64,000 nt of DNA. Source: Flavobacterium sp. Root420 (lineage in GTDB: Bacteria > Bacteroidota > Bacteroidia > Flavobacteriales > Flavobacteriaceae). Location of the stretch: NCBI RefSeq assembly GCF_001427905.1, contig NZ_LMEF01000029.1, positions 1 to 64,000 on the forward strand, read 5' to 3'. The notes below the pieces were generated by a model, which searched no databases, was not told the DNA's origin, and saw nothing but the letters and a program-made list of their open reading frames with translations. Both the position numbers and the translations under genes were made by a program. Below, piece after piece: positions 39,017 to 47,871 of the stretch (position 1 is its first letter; each line of letters begins with the position of its first letter).

Positions 39017-41446
39017 ATGATTAAAAAGAGAAAATTTATAAAAACAGTAATCTTAATTCATTTATTAATTGTTTGTGTTTCAAAAACTATAGCACAAAAT
39101 TTAGATAGTGAACGAAAACAACGGTTTAATTTGGATTGGAGATTTTCTTTAGGAGATTCCTCTGATTATAGTTTAGTAGATTTTAATGATAGTAGTTGGA
39201 GAAAATTGAATTTACCCCACGATTGGAGTATTGAAGGAAAATCAGAAAAAAATAATGTAAGTGGTGGAGACGGAGGTTTTTATCCAATGGGAACAGGCTG
39301 GTATCGAAAAACATTTTCAGCTCCTTCTGAATGGAAAGATCAAAAGATTGCTATTTATTTTGAAGGCGTTTATATGAATGCTGAGGTATTTGTCAACGGA
39401 AAATCAGTGGGTTTACAACCGTATGGCTATACTTCTTTTGAGTATGATCTAACGCCTTATTTAAAATTAGGACAAAAAAATGTAATCGCTGTTAAGGTTG
39501 ATAATTCTCAACAAAAAAATTGCAGATGGTACAGCGGTTCAGGTATTTACAGAAATGTGTGGTTAACAGTAAAAAATCCGGTTCATATTAAAAATTGGGG
39601 CGTTGCCATTACTACTTTGGAGGTGAAAAATAACAAAGCTGCAATTCAGGTTAAAACTATAATTAAAAATGAAAGTACGGCTCCGCAAAATTTTTTGCTC
39701 TCAACTGTTATTGCTGATAAAAAAGGAAAAGATACGGGAAATTCGGCAAGTAAAATAGAATTGCAACCAAACGAAGAAAAAGAAGTAATTCAAACGATAT
39801 CAATCGAGAACCCGAAATTATGGTCGGTTGAGCTACCAAATCAATATCAGGTTAATTCAATAATTAAGAAAGAATCAAAGAGCATTGATGCTTTAACCAC
39901 TGATTTTGGAATTCGAACACTTGAATTTAGTACCAAAAATGGTTTTCTATTAAACGGAAAAAAAATCCTCTTAAACGGAGGGTGTGTACATCATGACAAT
40001 GGAGCGTTGGGTGCGGCTGCTTATGATCGCGCCGAAGAACGAAAAATAGAATTACTCAAAGCTGCCGGATTTAATGCCGTCAGAACTTCGCATAATCCTC
40101 CCTCTGAAGCCTTTCTGAATACCTGCGATCGATTAGGTATGCTCGTAATTGATGAGGCTTTTGATGGATGGCGAGAAAAGAAAAATACATACGATTATTC
40201 CATAATTTTTGATAAATGGTGGAAACATGATATTGAATCCATGGTACTGAGAGACCGTAATCATCCTTCTATAATCATATGGAGCATTGGTAATGAAATT
40301 ATTGAACGAGCCAAACCTGAGGCGGTTGAAACAGCAAAAATGCTGGCAAGTGCTATTCGTAGTATAGATGCTACTCGCCCGGTAACGTCGGCAATGACGA
40401 CCTGGGATAAAGAATGGGAAATTTTCGATCCCTTAATGGCTGCCCACGATGTTGCAGGATATAATTATCAGCTGCATCATGCAGAATCAGACCATCAAAG
40501 AGTGCCATCCCGAATTATTCTGCAAACCGAATCATTTCCAAAAGATGCTTTTTCCAACTGGGATTTGGTTCAAAAACACAATTATATTTTAGGTGATTTT
40601 GTTTGGACTGCAATAGATTATTTAGGTGAATCGGGTATTGGTCGCTATATATATCCGGATGAGCCCGCGGGTGAACATTGGGAAGGAAATTTATATCCAT
40701 GGCATGGTGCTTATTGTGGTGATGTCGATTTATTGGGCTGGAGAAAACCAATTTCGCATTACAGGAGTATGCTGTATAATGATAATGAGAATATATATAT
40801 GGCTGTTCGGGAACCAAATCCTGAAAGCGGAGCCATTAAATTGACATTGTGGTCTGTTTGGCCAACATGGGAAAGCTGGACCTGGCCTGGTCATGAAGGC
40901 AAAAATATTGAAGTTGAAGTATATTCGAAATATCCAAAAGTAAGATTGTATTTGAATGGTAAAAATATTGGTGAGAAGGAAACTACCAAAGCGCAGGAAT
41001 TTAAAGCCACTTTTGTAGTTCCGTATGCAAGCGGTGAACTAAAAGCCGTTGGTTTGGAAAATGGAAAAGAACTTGAATCGGTTTTATTAAAAACGGCCAG
41101 TCAGCCAGCGAAAATTAAATTAACAACAGATCGCAAAACCATAAAAGCTGATAATCAGGATTTGGCATATGTAACTATTGAAATTACAGATGAAAAAGGT
41201 GTTTTGAATCCAAATGCCGCGAATGAACTTACGTTTAAGATTTCTGGTGCAGGAACAATAGTAGGAGTTGATAATGCAAATTTAAAAGATACTGATTTAT
41301 ACGTTGCCAATACCCGAAAAGCATGGCATGGACGTGCAATGGTAATTATTAAAAGCAATGGAGAATCGGGAACTATTAATCTTGAAGTGACTGCACCAGG
41401 ATTAAACAAAAGCGTAATTAAAATACAATCTACAGGAAAAAAATAA
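39017..41446 (+). CDS. GH2 beta-galactosidase-type enzyme (second)
   Basis: The 809-residue product starts at MIKKRKFIKT; the longer frame begins at a GTG 14 codons earlier and lacks a signal context. The signal peptide ends near TIAQ. Sugar-binding domain: FNLDWRFSLGD, LNLPHDWSIEG, GWYRKTF. Barrel: NGGCVHHDNGALGAAAYDRAE, acid/base Glu427 in IIWSIGNEI, nucleophile Glu505 in ILQTESFPKDAF. C-terminal DUF4982/Ig-like domains follow (NIEVEVYSKYPKVRLYLNG). This GH2 type is common in Bacteroidota and covers beta-galactosidases and beta-glucuronidases. It differs from the LacZ-type enzyme at 16789 and probably acts on another side chain. Confidence 0.9.
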   Translation: MIKKRKFIKTVILIHLLIVCVSKTIAQNLDSERKQRFNLDWRFSLGDSSDYSLVDFNDSSWRKLNLPHDWSIEGKSEKNNVSGGDGGFYPMGTGWYRKTFSAPSEWKDQKIAIYFEGVYMNAEVFVNGKSVGLQPYGYTSFEYDLTPYLKLGQKNVIAVKVDNSQQKNCRWYSGSGIYRNVWLTVKNPVHIKNWGVAITTLEVKNNKAAIQVKTIIKNESTAPQNFLLSTVIADKKGKDTGNSASKIELQPNEEKEVIQTISIENPKLWSVELPNQYQVNSIIKKESKSIDALTTDFGIRTLEFSTKNGFLLNGKKILLNGGCVHHDNGALGAAAYDRAEERKIELLKAAGFNAVRTSHNPPSEAFLNTCDRLGMLVIDEAFDGWREKKNTYDYSIIFDKWWKHDIESMVLRDRNHPSIIIWSIGNEIIERAKPEAVETAKMLASAIRSIDATRPVTSAMTTWDKEWEIFDPLMAAHDVAGYNYQLHHAESDHQRVPSRIILQTESFPKDAFSNWDLVQKHNYILGDFVWTAIDYLGESGIGRYIYPDEPAGEHWEGNLYPWHGAYCGDVDLLGWRKPISHYRSMLYNDNENIYMAVREPNPESGAIKLTLWSVWPTWESWTWPGHEGKNIEVEVYSKYPKVRLYLNGKNIGEKETTKAQEFKATFVVPYASGELKAVGLENGKELESVLLKTASQPAKIKLTTDRKTIKADNQDLAYVTIEITDEKGVLNPNAANELTFKISGAGTIVGVDNANLKDTDLYVANTRKAWHGRAMVIIKSNGESGTINLEVTAPGLNKSVIKIQSTGKK

Positions 41447-41482
41447 AAGGCAGATACAAAGAATTACAAAATTATTTTAAGA

Positions 41483-41557
41483 ATGAATCAATTAAAAATG
41501 TTATTGTTTTTAGCTTGTATTTTCAGTATGTCTTTGTTTTCACAACAAAAAGAAAAT
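41483..41557 (+). repeat. Signal-peptide cassette, copy 1
   Basis: The first 75 bases of the GH78 gene match the first 75 bases of the DUF2264 gene (45198-45272) at 71 positions, while the mature proteins are unrelated. Confidence 0.85.
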
Positions 41558-44500
41558 AACGCTAATGCTTTGTCTGAATCGCTTTTAGGTACTGATATCC
41601 AAATTAGTAATCTTAAAGTAGAAAATGCAGTAACTCCAATTGGTCTTGATGTTGCTCAGCCTGTCTTTAGCTGGCAAATGGAAACAGTTAACAAAAACAG
41701 TAGTCATTATCAAAATGAGTATCAAATTATTGCAACAAATAATCTGGGGAATGAGGTTTGGAATACGGGAAAAGTTAAAAGCGGAGCATCTATTAATATT
41801 AAATATAAAGGCACAGAATTAAAACCTGCGACTTTGTATAACTGGACAGTAAACGTTTGGGATCAAAAAGGAAAAAAGTACTCCTCGAAGTCATGGTTTG
41901 AAATGGGTTTGTTGAATCACAAAATGGTAACGAATAAAGATTCAGATAAAGAAACAACCGCATGGTCAGGAGCAAAATGGATTGGTGGTAATGCCAATGA
42001 TATGGTTTTGCATGCCCAATATCTTCCTGTTTTTATTATCAACAGTACGATTCAGTTGGATAAAAAGCTAAAATCGACAAAGGCATCTTTAATTTATGGT
42101 GCTAACGATCAGCGTTTAATGAACCGAAATAAAAATCAATATAAACTGGAAAACAAAAATAGCGAGGGCTATATTCAGGTTGAATTGGATATCGCACTCT
42201 TAAATTCAGATGGACTGGCTAAATTGAATATTTATCGGGTAGGTTATCATCCAGATGATAAAAAAGAAACCCCTTTTAAAAGTTTTTCAATTCCGAATTC
42301 GATTATTAATAAAGAAAACCAGTATAATGCACATACTGTAAGTGTTCAAAGCTGTTTGGGACTAACTAAGATTTATATTGATGGGAATTTAAAAGAAAAT
42401 CTGGTGGCCGATATCAATTTAAATCCATTAGGATCCGGAGGTGATTTTATAGCTTTTCCTGTCGTTGGTGATATTGGATTTTCAGTTCCTAAGGGAGAAA
42501 AAGCGCAGTTTTCGAAAATTGAAATTAAAAACTACCGAAGTCCATCGAATGTAATTTTTTCTGATGATAGTAATTCTTCAGGTATATTTTCGTCATTTAA
42601 AGAAGTTAGTAGTAAAAATAAGCGCTATACCGTAATTGGCGGAAACAAAGGGGCTTTTATTCTGGCAGATCCAAGTCAGAATTCCATGCCGATGCTGCGT
42701 ACCGTTTTTGGAATCGATTCCCCTAAAATAAGTAAAGCACGATTGTATGTCACGGCGCGTGGTATTTATGAGGTTTATTTAAATGGTAAAAAAATAGGAG
42801 ACGATTATTTTAATCCCGGACTAACACAATACAATAAAACGCATTTGTACCAAACGTATGATGTAACGGCAAATATTCAGGAAGGGAACAATGTATTGGG
42901 GGCAATTCTTGGTGAAGGTTGGTGGAGTGGCGGAAGCACCTATGCTGGTGAAAACTGGAATTTTTTTGGTGATCGTCAATCCATATTGGCAAAATTGGTA
43001 ATAACTTATGCCGATGGAAGCGAAAAAAACATCATAAGTGATCCTGAAACATGGACGTATTTTAATGATGGACCCGTAAAATACAGTAGTTTTTTTCAGG
43101 GTGAAGTTTATGACTCAGGAAAAGAAAAAGCAATTGAAGGCTGGAATACAGCTGTATACGATGCATCCAATTGGCATCAGGCGGTAGCCATAGGAACAAA
43201 TGGATTTGTAAGTTCAGAAGGAACAGCCAATTTACCCAACTTTAATAATTTTACCGATGCTCAGTTAATAGGGCAGTTTGGTACAACGGTTAAACCAATA
43301 AAGGAATTAACGGCCCAATCGGTTACAGAAGTTCGCCCGGGTGTATTTGTTTACGATATGGGACAAAACATGGTAGGCGTGCCAAAAATTATGCTGACCA
43401 ATCTGGAAAAAGGAAAAACAATCACATTGCGTTATGCCGAAGTTTTGTATCCCAATTTACCTGAATACAAGGGAAATGAAGATTTACTGATGCTTGAAAA
43501 TGTTAGGGCGGCTATGTCGCAAGATATTTACATAACCAAAGGAGGCAACGAAACCATAGCACCAAGATTTACATTTCATGGATATCGATATGTAGAAATA
43601 ACAGGAATAGAAAAACCTTTACCGCTAATCGATGTTAAAGGAACGGTATTAAGTTCCATTCATCAATTGTCTTCTCATTATCAAACCTCAAATCCTTTGG
43701 TAAATAAATTATGGGAAAATATAACATGGTCTACGTATGGAAATTTCCTGTCAATACCTACCGATTGTCCTCAGCGTAACGAACGTTTAGGATGGAGTGG
43801 AGATATTTCGGTTTTTTCCCGAACTGCAGTTCATTTATCAGATGTTAAACAATTTCTGAAAAGACACATGCTGGCAATGCGCGATATTCAGAGAGAAGAT
43901 GGACGTTTTCCGGATGTAGCTCCTATGGGTGTAGGATTTGGAGAAACTTTATGGGGAAGTGCAGGAATTACTGTGGTCTGGGAAAACTATTTACAATATG
44001 GAGATCGTAGTTTATTAGAAGAGCATTATAATGCGATGAAAAGTTACGCCAATTACCTAATAGCCGATATCGATAAGCAAACGGGTGTTTTAAAAGAAAA
44101 AGAAAGAAATACCTGGGGTTCATTAGGAGATTGGTTGAGTTTAGAAGATTCTAAAAATGAAAAAACACTATTTTGGGAAGCCTATTTTATTTATGATTTG
44201 GAAATTATGTCTAAGGTGGCAGCGTTATTAGATAAAAAGAAAGATCAAGACTATTTTTCGGAATATTATAAGCAACGAAAAGACTTTTTTAATAAAACCT
44301 ACATTGATAAAACAACAGGGAAAACTTCATTTAGAGGTAAAATTATAGATACACAAACTTCTTATGTGTTGCCTTTTGCTTTTAACGTTTTGGATAAAGA
44401 GAATTCAGATCTGGCCATAAAGCAGTTTGTAAATGCTATACAAAGAGAAAACAAAACAGATCAGGGTACTGTGTGTCCGCCCTATTCATTAATGACAGGA

Positions 44501-45082
44501 TTTATTGGAACTGCATGGGTAAATAAAGCGCTTTCGGATAATGGATATTCAAATATTGCCTATCAATTATTGCAGCAAACTTCTTATCCATCATGGTTGT
44601 ACCCGGTTAGTCAGGGAGCAACGACTATTTGGGAACGATTAAATTCATATACTCATAAAGACGGGTTTGGAGGAAATAATCGGATGAATTCTTTTAATCA
44701 TTATGCTTTTGGTGCTGTTGGCGCATGGATGTATAATTATTCATTAGGAATTCTAAGAGATGATAATTTTCCGGGATTTAAACATTTTATTTTGCAGCCC
44801 GAACCTGATACTACCGGACAAATGACCTTTGCAAATGGATATTACGATTCGATGTACGGACGTATTGAAAGCAGTTGGGAAAGAAAAAATGGCAACTATT
44901 ATTTTCATTTTGTTGTTCCGGCAAATACAACTGCAATGCTTTACCTGCCAGCTTTAAAAGAAAGTGATGTGACGATAAATGGTAAAAAGAGCGGAATCAA
45001 ATTTTTGAATATAGAAAATAATAAGGCTGTTTTTAAAATAGAATCCGGAGAATATAGGTTCGAAACAGTTGTCAGGAATTAA
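41483..45082 (+). CDS. GH78 alpha-L-rhamnosidase, large form
   Basis: The 1199-residue protein has a signal peptide (to LFSQ) almost identical to that of the gene at 45198. Domains: an Ig-like start (ISNLKVENAVTPIGLDVAQP); an unusual insert of about 200 residues (about 165-380) with lectin-like look (IINSTIQLDKKL ... IYIDGNLKEN); the Bac_rhamnosid N region (ARGIYEVYLNGKKIGDDYFNPG, ILGEGWWSGG); an alpha/alpha barrel with CPQRNERLGWSGD where Glu767 is the expected acid; and a C-terminal beta domain. The Asp usually before that Glu is Asn766. It would remove terminal alpha-L-rhamnose. The C-terminal part SYPSWLYPVSQGATTIWERLNSY is typical of the family. Confidence 0.93.
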   Translation: MNQLKMLLFLACIFSMSLFSQQKENNANALSESLLGTDIQISNLKVENAVTPIGLDVAQPVFSWQMETVNKNSSHYQNEYQIIATNNLGNEVWNTGKVKSGASINIKYKGTELKPATLYNWTVNVWDQKGKKYSSKSWFEMGLLNHKMVTNKDSDKETTAWSGAKWIGGNANDMVLHAQYLPVFIINSTIQLDKKLKSTKASLIYGANDQRLMNRNKNQYKLENKNSEGYIQVELDIALLNSDGLAKLNIYRVGYHPDDKKETPFKSFSIPNSIINKENQYNAHTVSVQSCLGLTKIYIDGNLKENLVADINLNPLGSGGDFIAFPVVGDIGFSVPKGEKAQFSKIEIKNYRSPSNVIFSDDSNSSGIFSSFKEVSSKNKRYTVIGGNKGAFILADPSQNSMPMLRTVFGIDSPKISKARLYVTARGIYEVYLNGKKIGDDYFNPGLTQYNKTHLYQTYDVTANIQEGNNVLGAILGEGWWSGGSTYAGENWNFFGDRQSILAKLVITYADGSEKNIISDPETWTYFNDGPVKYSSFFQGEVYDSGKEKAIEGWNTAVYDASNWHQAVAIGTNGFVSSEGTANLPNFNNFTDAQLIGQFGTTVKPIKELTAQSVTEVRPGVFVYDMGQNMVGVPKIMLTNLEKGKTITLRYAEVLYPNLPEYKGNEDLLMLENVRAAMSQDIYITKGGNETIAPRFTFHGYRYVEITGIEKPLPLIDVKGTVLSSIHQLSSHYQTSNPLVNKLWENITWSTYGNFLSIPTDCPQRNERLGWSGDISVFSRTAVHLSDVKQFLKRHMLAMRDIQREDGRFPDVAPMGVGFGETLWGSAGITVVWENYLQYGDRSLLEEHYNAMKSYANYLIADIDKQTGVLKEKERNTWGSLGDWLSLEDSKNEKTLFWEAYFIYDLEIMSKVAALLDKKKDQDYFSEYYKQRKDFFNKTYIDKTTGKTSFRGKIIDTQTSYVLPFAFNVLDKENSDLAIKQFVNAIQRENKTDQGTVCPPYSLMTGFIGTAWVNKALSDNGYSNIAYQLLQQTSYPSWLYPVSQGATTIWERLNSYTHKDGFGGNNRMNSFNHYAFGAVGAWMYNYSLGILRDDNFPGFKHFILQPEPDTTGQMTFANGYYDSMYGRIESSWERKNGNYYFHFVVPANTTAMLYLPALKESDVTINGKKSGIKFLNIENNKAVFKIESGEYRFETVVRN

Positions 45083-45197
45083 ATTAGAATGGAAAAGTAC
45101 AGTATAATAAATATAAAATAGGTTGGTTGAATTAGATTGAAATTAGATTTTCTACAATTTTGTTTGTAAAAACCAGCATTGCAAAATTCTAAAAAAA

Positions 45198-45272
45198 ATG
45201 AATCAAATAAAAATGTTACTGTTTTTAGCTTGTATTTTCAGTGTTTCTTTGTTTTCACAACAAAAAGAAAAT
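45198..45272 (+). repeat. Signal-peptide cassette, copy 2
   Basis: Partner of 41483-41557. The four differences fall in codons 4, 8 and 16. The similarity stops right after the QQKEN codons. Confidence 0.85.
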
Positions 45273-47207
45273 ACGTCTGATGTTTTTCAGATAAAGAATC
45301 CAGATTATAAAATCAGTCCTTATACAGGAATGACAAAACAGCATTGGAAAGATGCTGCTCTTTATTTGTTAGAAGGTGCTTTTAGTTATATTCATACATT
45401 GGATGATCCGATGAAGTTTCCTAAACAAGAAGGGAAAAGTTATCCTGTAAATGAAAACCAGATTCCAACAGAAAAACTGGAAGGGCTCTGCCGAACTTTA
45501 TTCATCGCCTCGCCATTATTAAAAGAGAATCCGGAATTAGTCATCAATAATATCAAAGTAGCAGATTATTACAGATATCAAATAGGGAAATTAACAGATC
45601 CAACCAGTCCGTCCTATATTGAACCTCGCGCTAAAAATGGAGGGCCAAGCCAAAAATTAGTTGAATTTGGAGCGTTAGCACTTTCAATGCTTACCAATCC
45701 GGATGTTTTATGGAAACCTTTGCCACAAACTCAGAAAGACGAATTGGCTAAAATAATGCTGAGCTATGGCGATGGCCCGACTGTAGATTCTAACTGGAAA
45801 TTTTTCAACATTTTTGTGTTGAGTTTTTTTAAGGAACAGGGCTATAGCATCAATGAAAAATTACTTGTTGAATATTTAGAAAAATCACTCAAACATTACA
45901 GAGGTAACGGATGGTACAATGACAGTCCTGCTTTTGATTATTACAGTATGTGGGCATTTCAGATGTACGGTACAATTTGGTCAGAGTTTTTTGGAAAAAA
46001 ATATTATCCTGAACTTGCTGCTAAGTTTACAGCAAATTTTAGTGATTTAAAAGACAACTACCCATACTTGTTTAGCAAAGATGGTGAAATGATTATGTGG
46101 GGAAGAAGCATAAGTTACAGAACCGGCGCTGTTGTTCCTTTTCCATTGATGGGATTTCAAAACGATCCAAATACCAATTATGGCTGGATGCGAAGAATTT
46201 CATCAGGAGTAATTAAACAGTTTTTAACGCATCCTGATTTTCTGAAAGATAATGTGCCAACACTTGGTTTTTATGGTGCGTTTGAACCAGCAGTTCAAAT
46301 TTACAGCTGCAGGGGAAGTGTGTATTGGATGGGCAAAATATTTTTAGGTTTATTGGTTCCGGATGACAATGCATTTTGGAATGCCAAAGAAAATAATGGT
46401 GATTGGGATACGAAATTTAAAAAAGATACCGTTTACAATAAGTATCAGGGAGATTCACAAATTTTAATTACAGATTATCCTAACATTGGAGCTTCGGAAG
46501 TGAGGGCCTGGTGTCATGAAAAAGTAAGCAGCGACTGGCAAAAGTTTAGATCAACAGAAAACTATAACAGGTTGTCTTATAATAGCGCTTTTCCGTGGCA
46601 GGCCGATGGCGAAAATGGAGAAGTTGCCATGAATTATGTTGTTAAAAATAAAAATAATCTCTGGGAAGCCTTTAGATTATACACTTTTAAAAAATTTGAA
46701 AATGGTATCTATTACAGAAATGTAGTTTTAGAAACCGATGAAAAGATTCAATTTAATTTAGCAGATATTCCGTTGCCCAATGGAATTTTAAGAGTTGATA
46801 AGAATAATAGTAACAAGCCAATTTCAATTCGCTTAGGGCATTATGCTTTACCAAAATTAAACAAAGAAATTATCACGACTAAAAGAAACGTTGAAGGATA
46901 TGAGGTAACCATTATTGATAATGGAAAATATCAATTGGCCATGATTCCACTTTTAGGATGGGGAAAATCTGAAGTTGTAAAAGCAAAAGGGTTACATCCC
47001 GAAAGTAATGAAAGTACTGTTATTAATGTTACAAGCGATTCCAAATCAGAAAAATCAAATATTTATGCCACTTTAATGCTTTGGAAAAAATCCGGCGAAA
47101 AATGGACGAAAAATGAATTAGTTCCTATAAAAATTCTTGATAAAACGGAGCGTGTTATTACAATTCAATTTAATAATGGAACAAAGAAAGTACTTGATTT
47201 TAATTAA
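45198..47207 (+). CDS. DUF2264 protein, long form
   Basis: The 669-residue secreted protein has an N-terminal DUF2264 domain of about 380 residues and a beta-rich C-terminal domain of about 240 residues that the shorter paralogue at 24165 lacks. Family blocks: MTKQHWKDAALYLLEGAFSY, EKLEGLCRTLFIASPLL, GDGPTVDSNWKFFNIF, GWYNDSPAFDYYSMWAFQMY, WGRSISYRTGAVVPFPLMG. These align with the matching blocks of the paralogue. A glycoside hydrolase role (possibly uronidase, GH154-like) is inferred from family reports and context. It is the last gene of the large PUL. The next gene points the other way. Confidence 0.87.
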   Translation: MNQIKMLLFLACIFSVSLFSQQKENTSDVFQIKNPDYKISPYTGMTKQHWKDAALYLLEGAFSYIHTLDDPMKFPKQEGKSYPVNENQIPTEKLEGLCRTLFIASPLLKENPELVINNIKVADYYRYQIGKLTDPTSPSYIEPRAKNGGPSQKLVEFGALALSMLTNPDVLWKPLPQTQKDELAKIMLSYGDGPTVDSNWKFFNIFVLSFFKEQGYSINEKLLVEYLEKSLKHYRGNGWYNDSPAFDYYSMWAFQMYGTIWSEFFGKKYYPELAAKFTANFSDLKDNYPYLFSKDGEMIMWGRSISYRTGAVVPFPLMGFQNDPNTNYGWMRRISSGVIKQFLTHPDFLKDNVPTLGFYGAFEPAVQIYSCRGSVYWMGKIFLGLLVPDDNAFWNAKENNGDWDTKFKKDTVYNKYQGDSQILITDYPNIGASEVRAWCHEKVSSDWQKFRSTENYNRLSYNSAFPWQADGENGEVAMNYVVKNKNNLWEAFRLYTFKKFENGIYYRNVVLETDEKIQFNLADIPLPNGILRVDKNNSNKPISIRLGHYALPKLNKEIITTKRNVEGYEVTIIDNGKYQLAMIPLLGWGKSEVVKAKGLHPESNESTVINVTSDSKSEKSNIYATLMLWKKSGEKWTKNELVPIKILDKTERVITIQFNNGTKKVLDFN

Positions 47208-47349
47208 AAAATATAGCGAGGTTGCAAACTTTGTAATCGTTTAGTTTCCAATAAGATTATATTTCTTGCGAAACTCAAACGTGAATTTACCACAAAATTT
47301 GCAATCTTGCCAAACGTTTGTTATTTGCAGCTTACCGCTTTTCTTTTCG

Positions 47350-47760
47350 TTATTTTGATTTCAGTTCTTTTGTTATCTGTCTTAAAAATTTGTCTTTGTC
47401 TTTTTTAGCTTCTTTTATTGTTGCTTTTATGTCAGCAGGAAGAGCTAAATATTTTTCCGACCAAATGTAAACTTCCATAATTATAGGCAATATATCTATT
47501 CCTTTTGTTGTCAGTTTGTATAAATTTTTTGCCTTGCTGTCAGGGTGTGCTGATTTTTCTATTATACCATTTTCTTCAAGTCCTTTTAGTCTTGAGGCTA
47601 AAATATTGGTGGCAATGCCTTCTTCTGATTTTAAAAAGTCATTGTACGTGCTTTTTTTATAAAATATTAAATCCCTGATAATAAGCAGAGACCATTTATC
47701 GCCAAACACATCCAATGAGCAACTCAATGGACAGTCTGACCTTTTTTTACTTGTTTCCAT
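47350..47760 (-). CDS. HxlR-family transcriptional regulator
   Basis: The 136-residue winged-helix protein starts at METSKKRSDCPLSCSLDVFG; the longer frame runs through the operator region. Typical features: a conserved Cys near the N-terminus (CPLSCSLDVFGDKWSLLIIRD), recognition region NILASRLKGLEENGIIEK, wing YKLTTKGIDILPII. HxlR regulators often sense electrophiles or aldehydes and control a divergent enzyme. Here the SDR gene is divergent and 111 bases away, with two near-identical palindromes between. It probably represses the SDR gene. Confidence 0.93.
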   Translation of the reverse strand: METSKKRSDCPLSCSLDVFGDKWSLLIIRDLIFYKKSTYNDFLKSEEGIATNILASRLKGLEENGIIEKSAHPDSKAKNLYKLTTKGIDILPIIMEVYIWSEKYLALPADIKATIKEAKKDKDKFLRQITKELKSK

Positions 47761-47790
47761 AAAATAAACTAAAAATATTTTGAAATTTAA

Positions 47791-47837
47791 CTTGCATTTT
47801 GAAAGTTGTTTGTATATTTGTACTTGCAATTTGCAAG
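47791..47837 (+). promoter_or_regulatory. SDR promoter framed by two HxlR operator palindromes
   Basis: CTTGCAATTTGCAAG (47823-47837) is a perfect palindrome. CTTGCATTTTGAAAG (47791-47805) matches it at 13 of 15 positions, 32 bases upstream (three helical turns). Between them lies TATATTTG (47813-47820), a -7 box. The TTG at 47792-47794 lies 18 bases before it and falls inside the first palindrome. The start of transcription should fall in the second palindrome, so binding would block the polymerase. Confidence 0.75.
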
Positions 47838-47871
47838 CAAAATTACAACTTAAATTTTAAAACAAATAAAA

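Noticed and set aside
9157..47207. Ulvan utilization locus
   Set aside because: GH39, GH78, GH105 and BNR-type genes fit, but no sulfatase is present, while GH43 (24/34-like), GH16 and GH128-like genes point to a beta-1,3-linked backbone. It is not fully excluded, since sulfatases may lie elsewhere.
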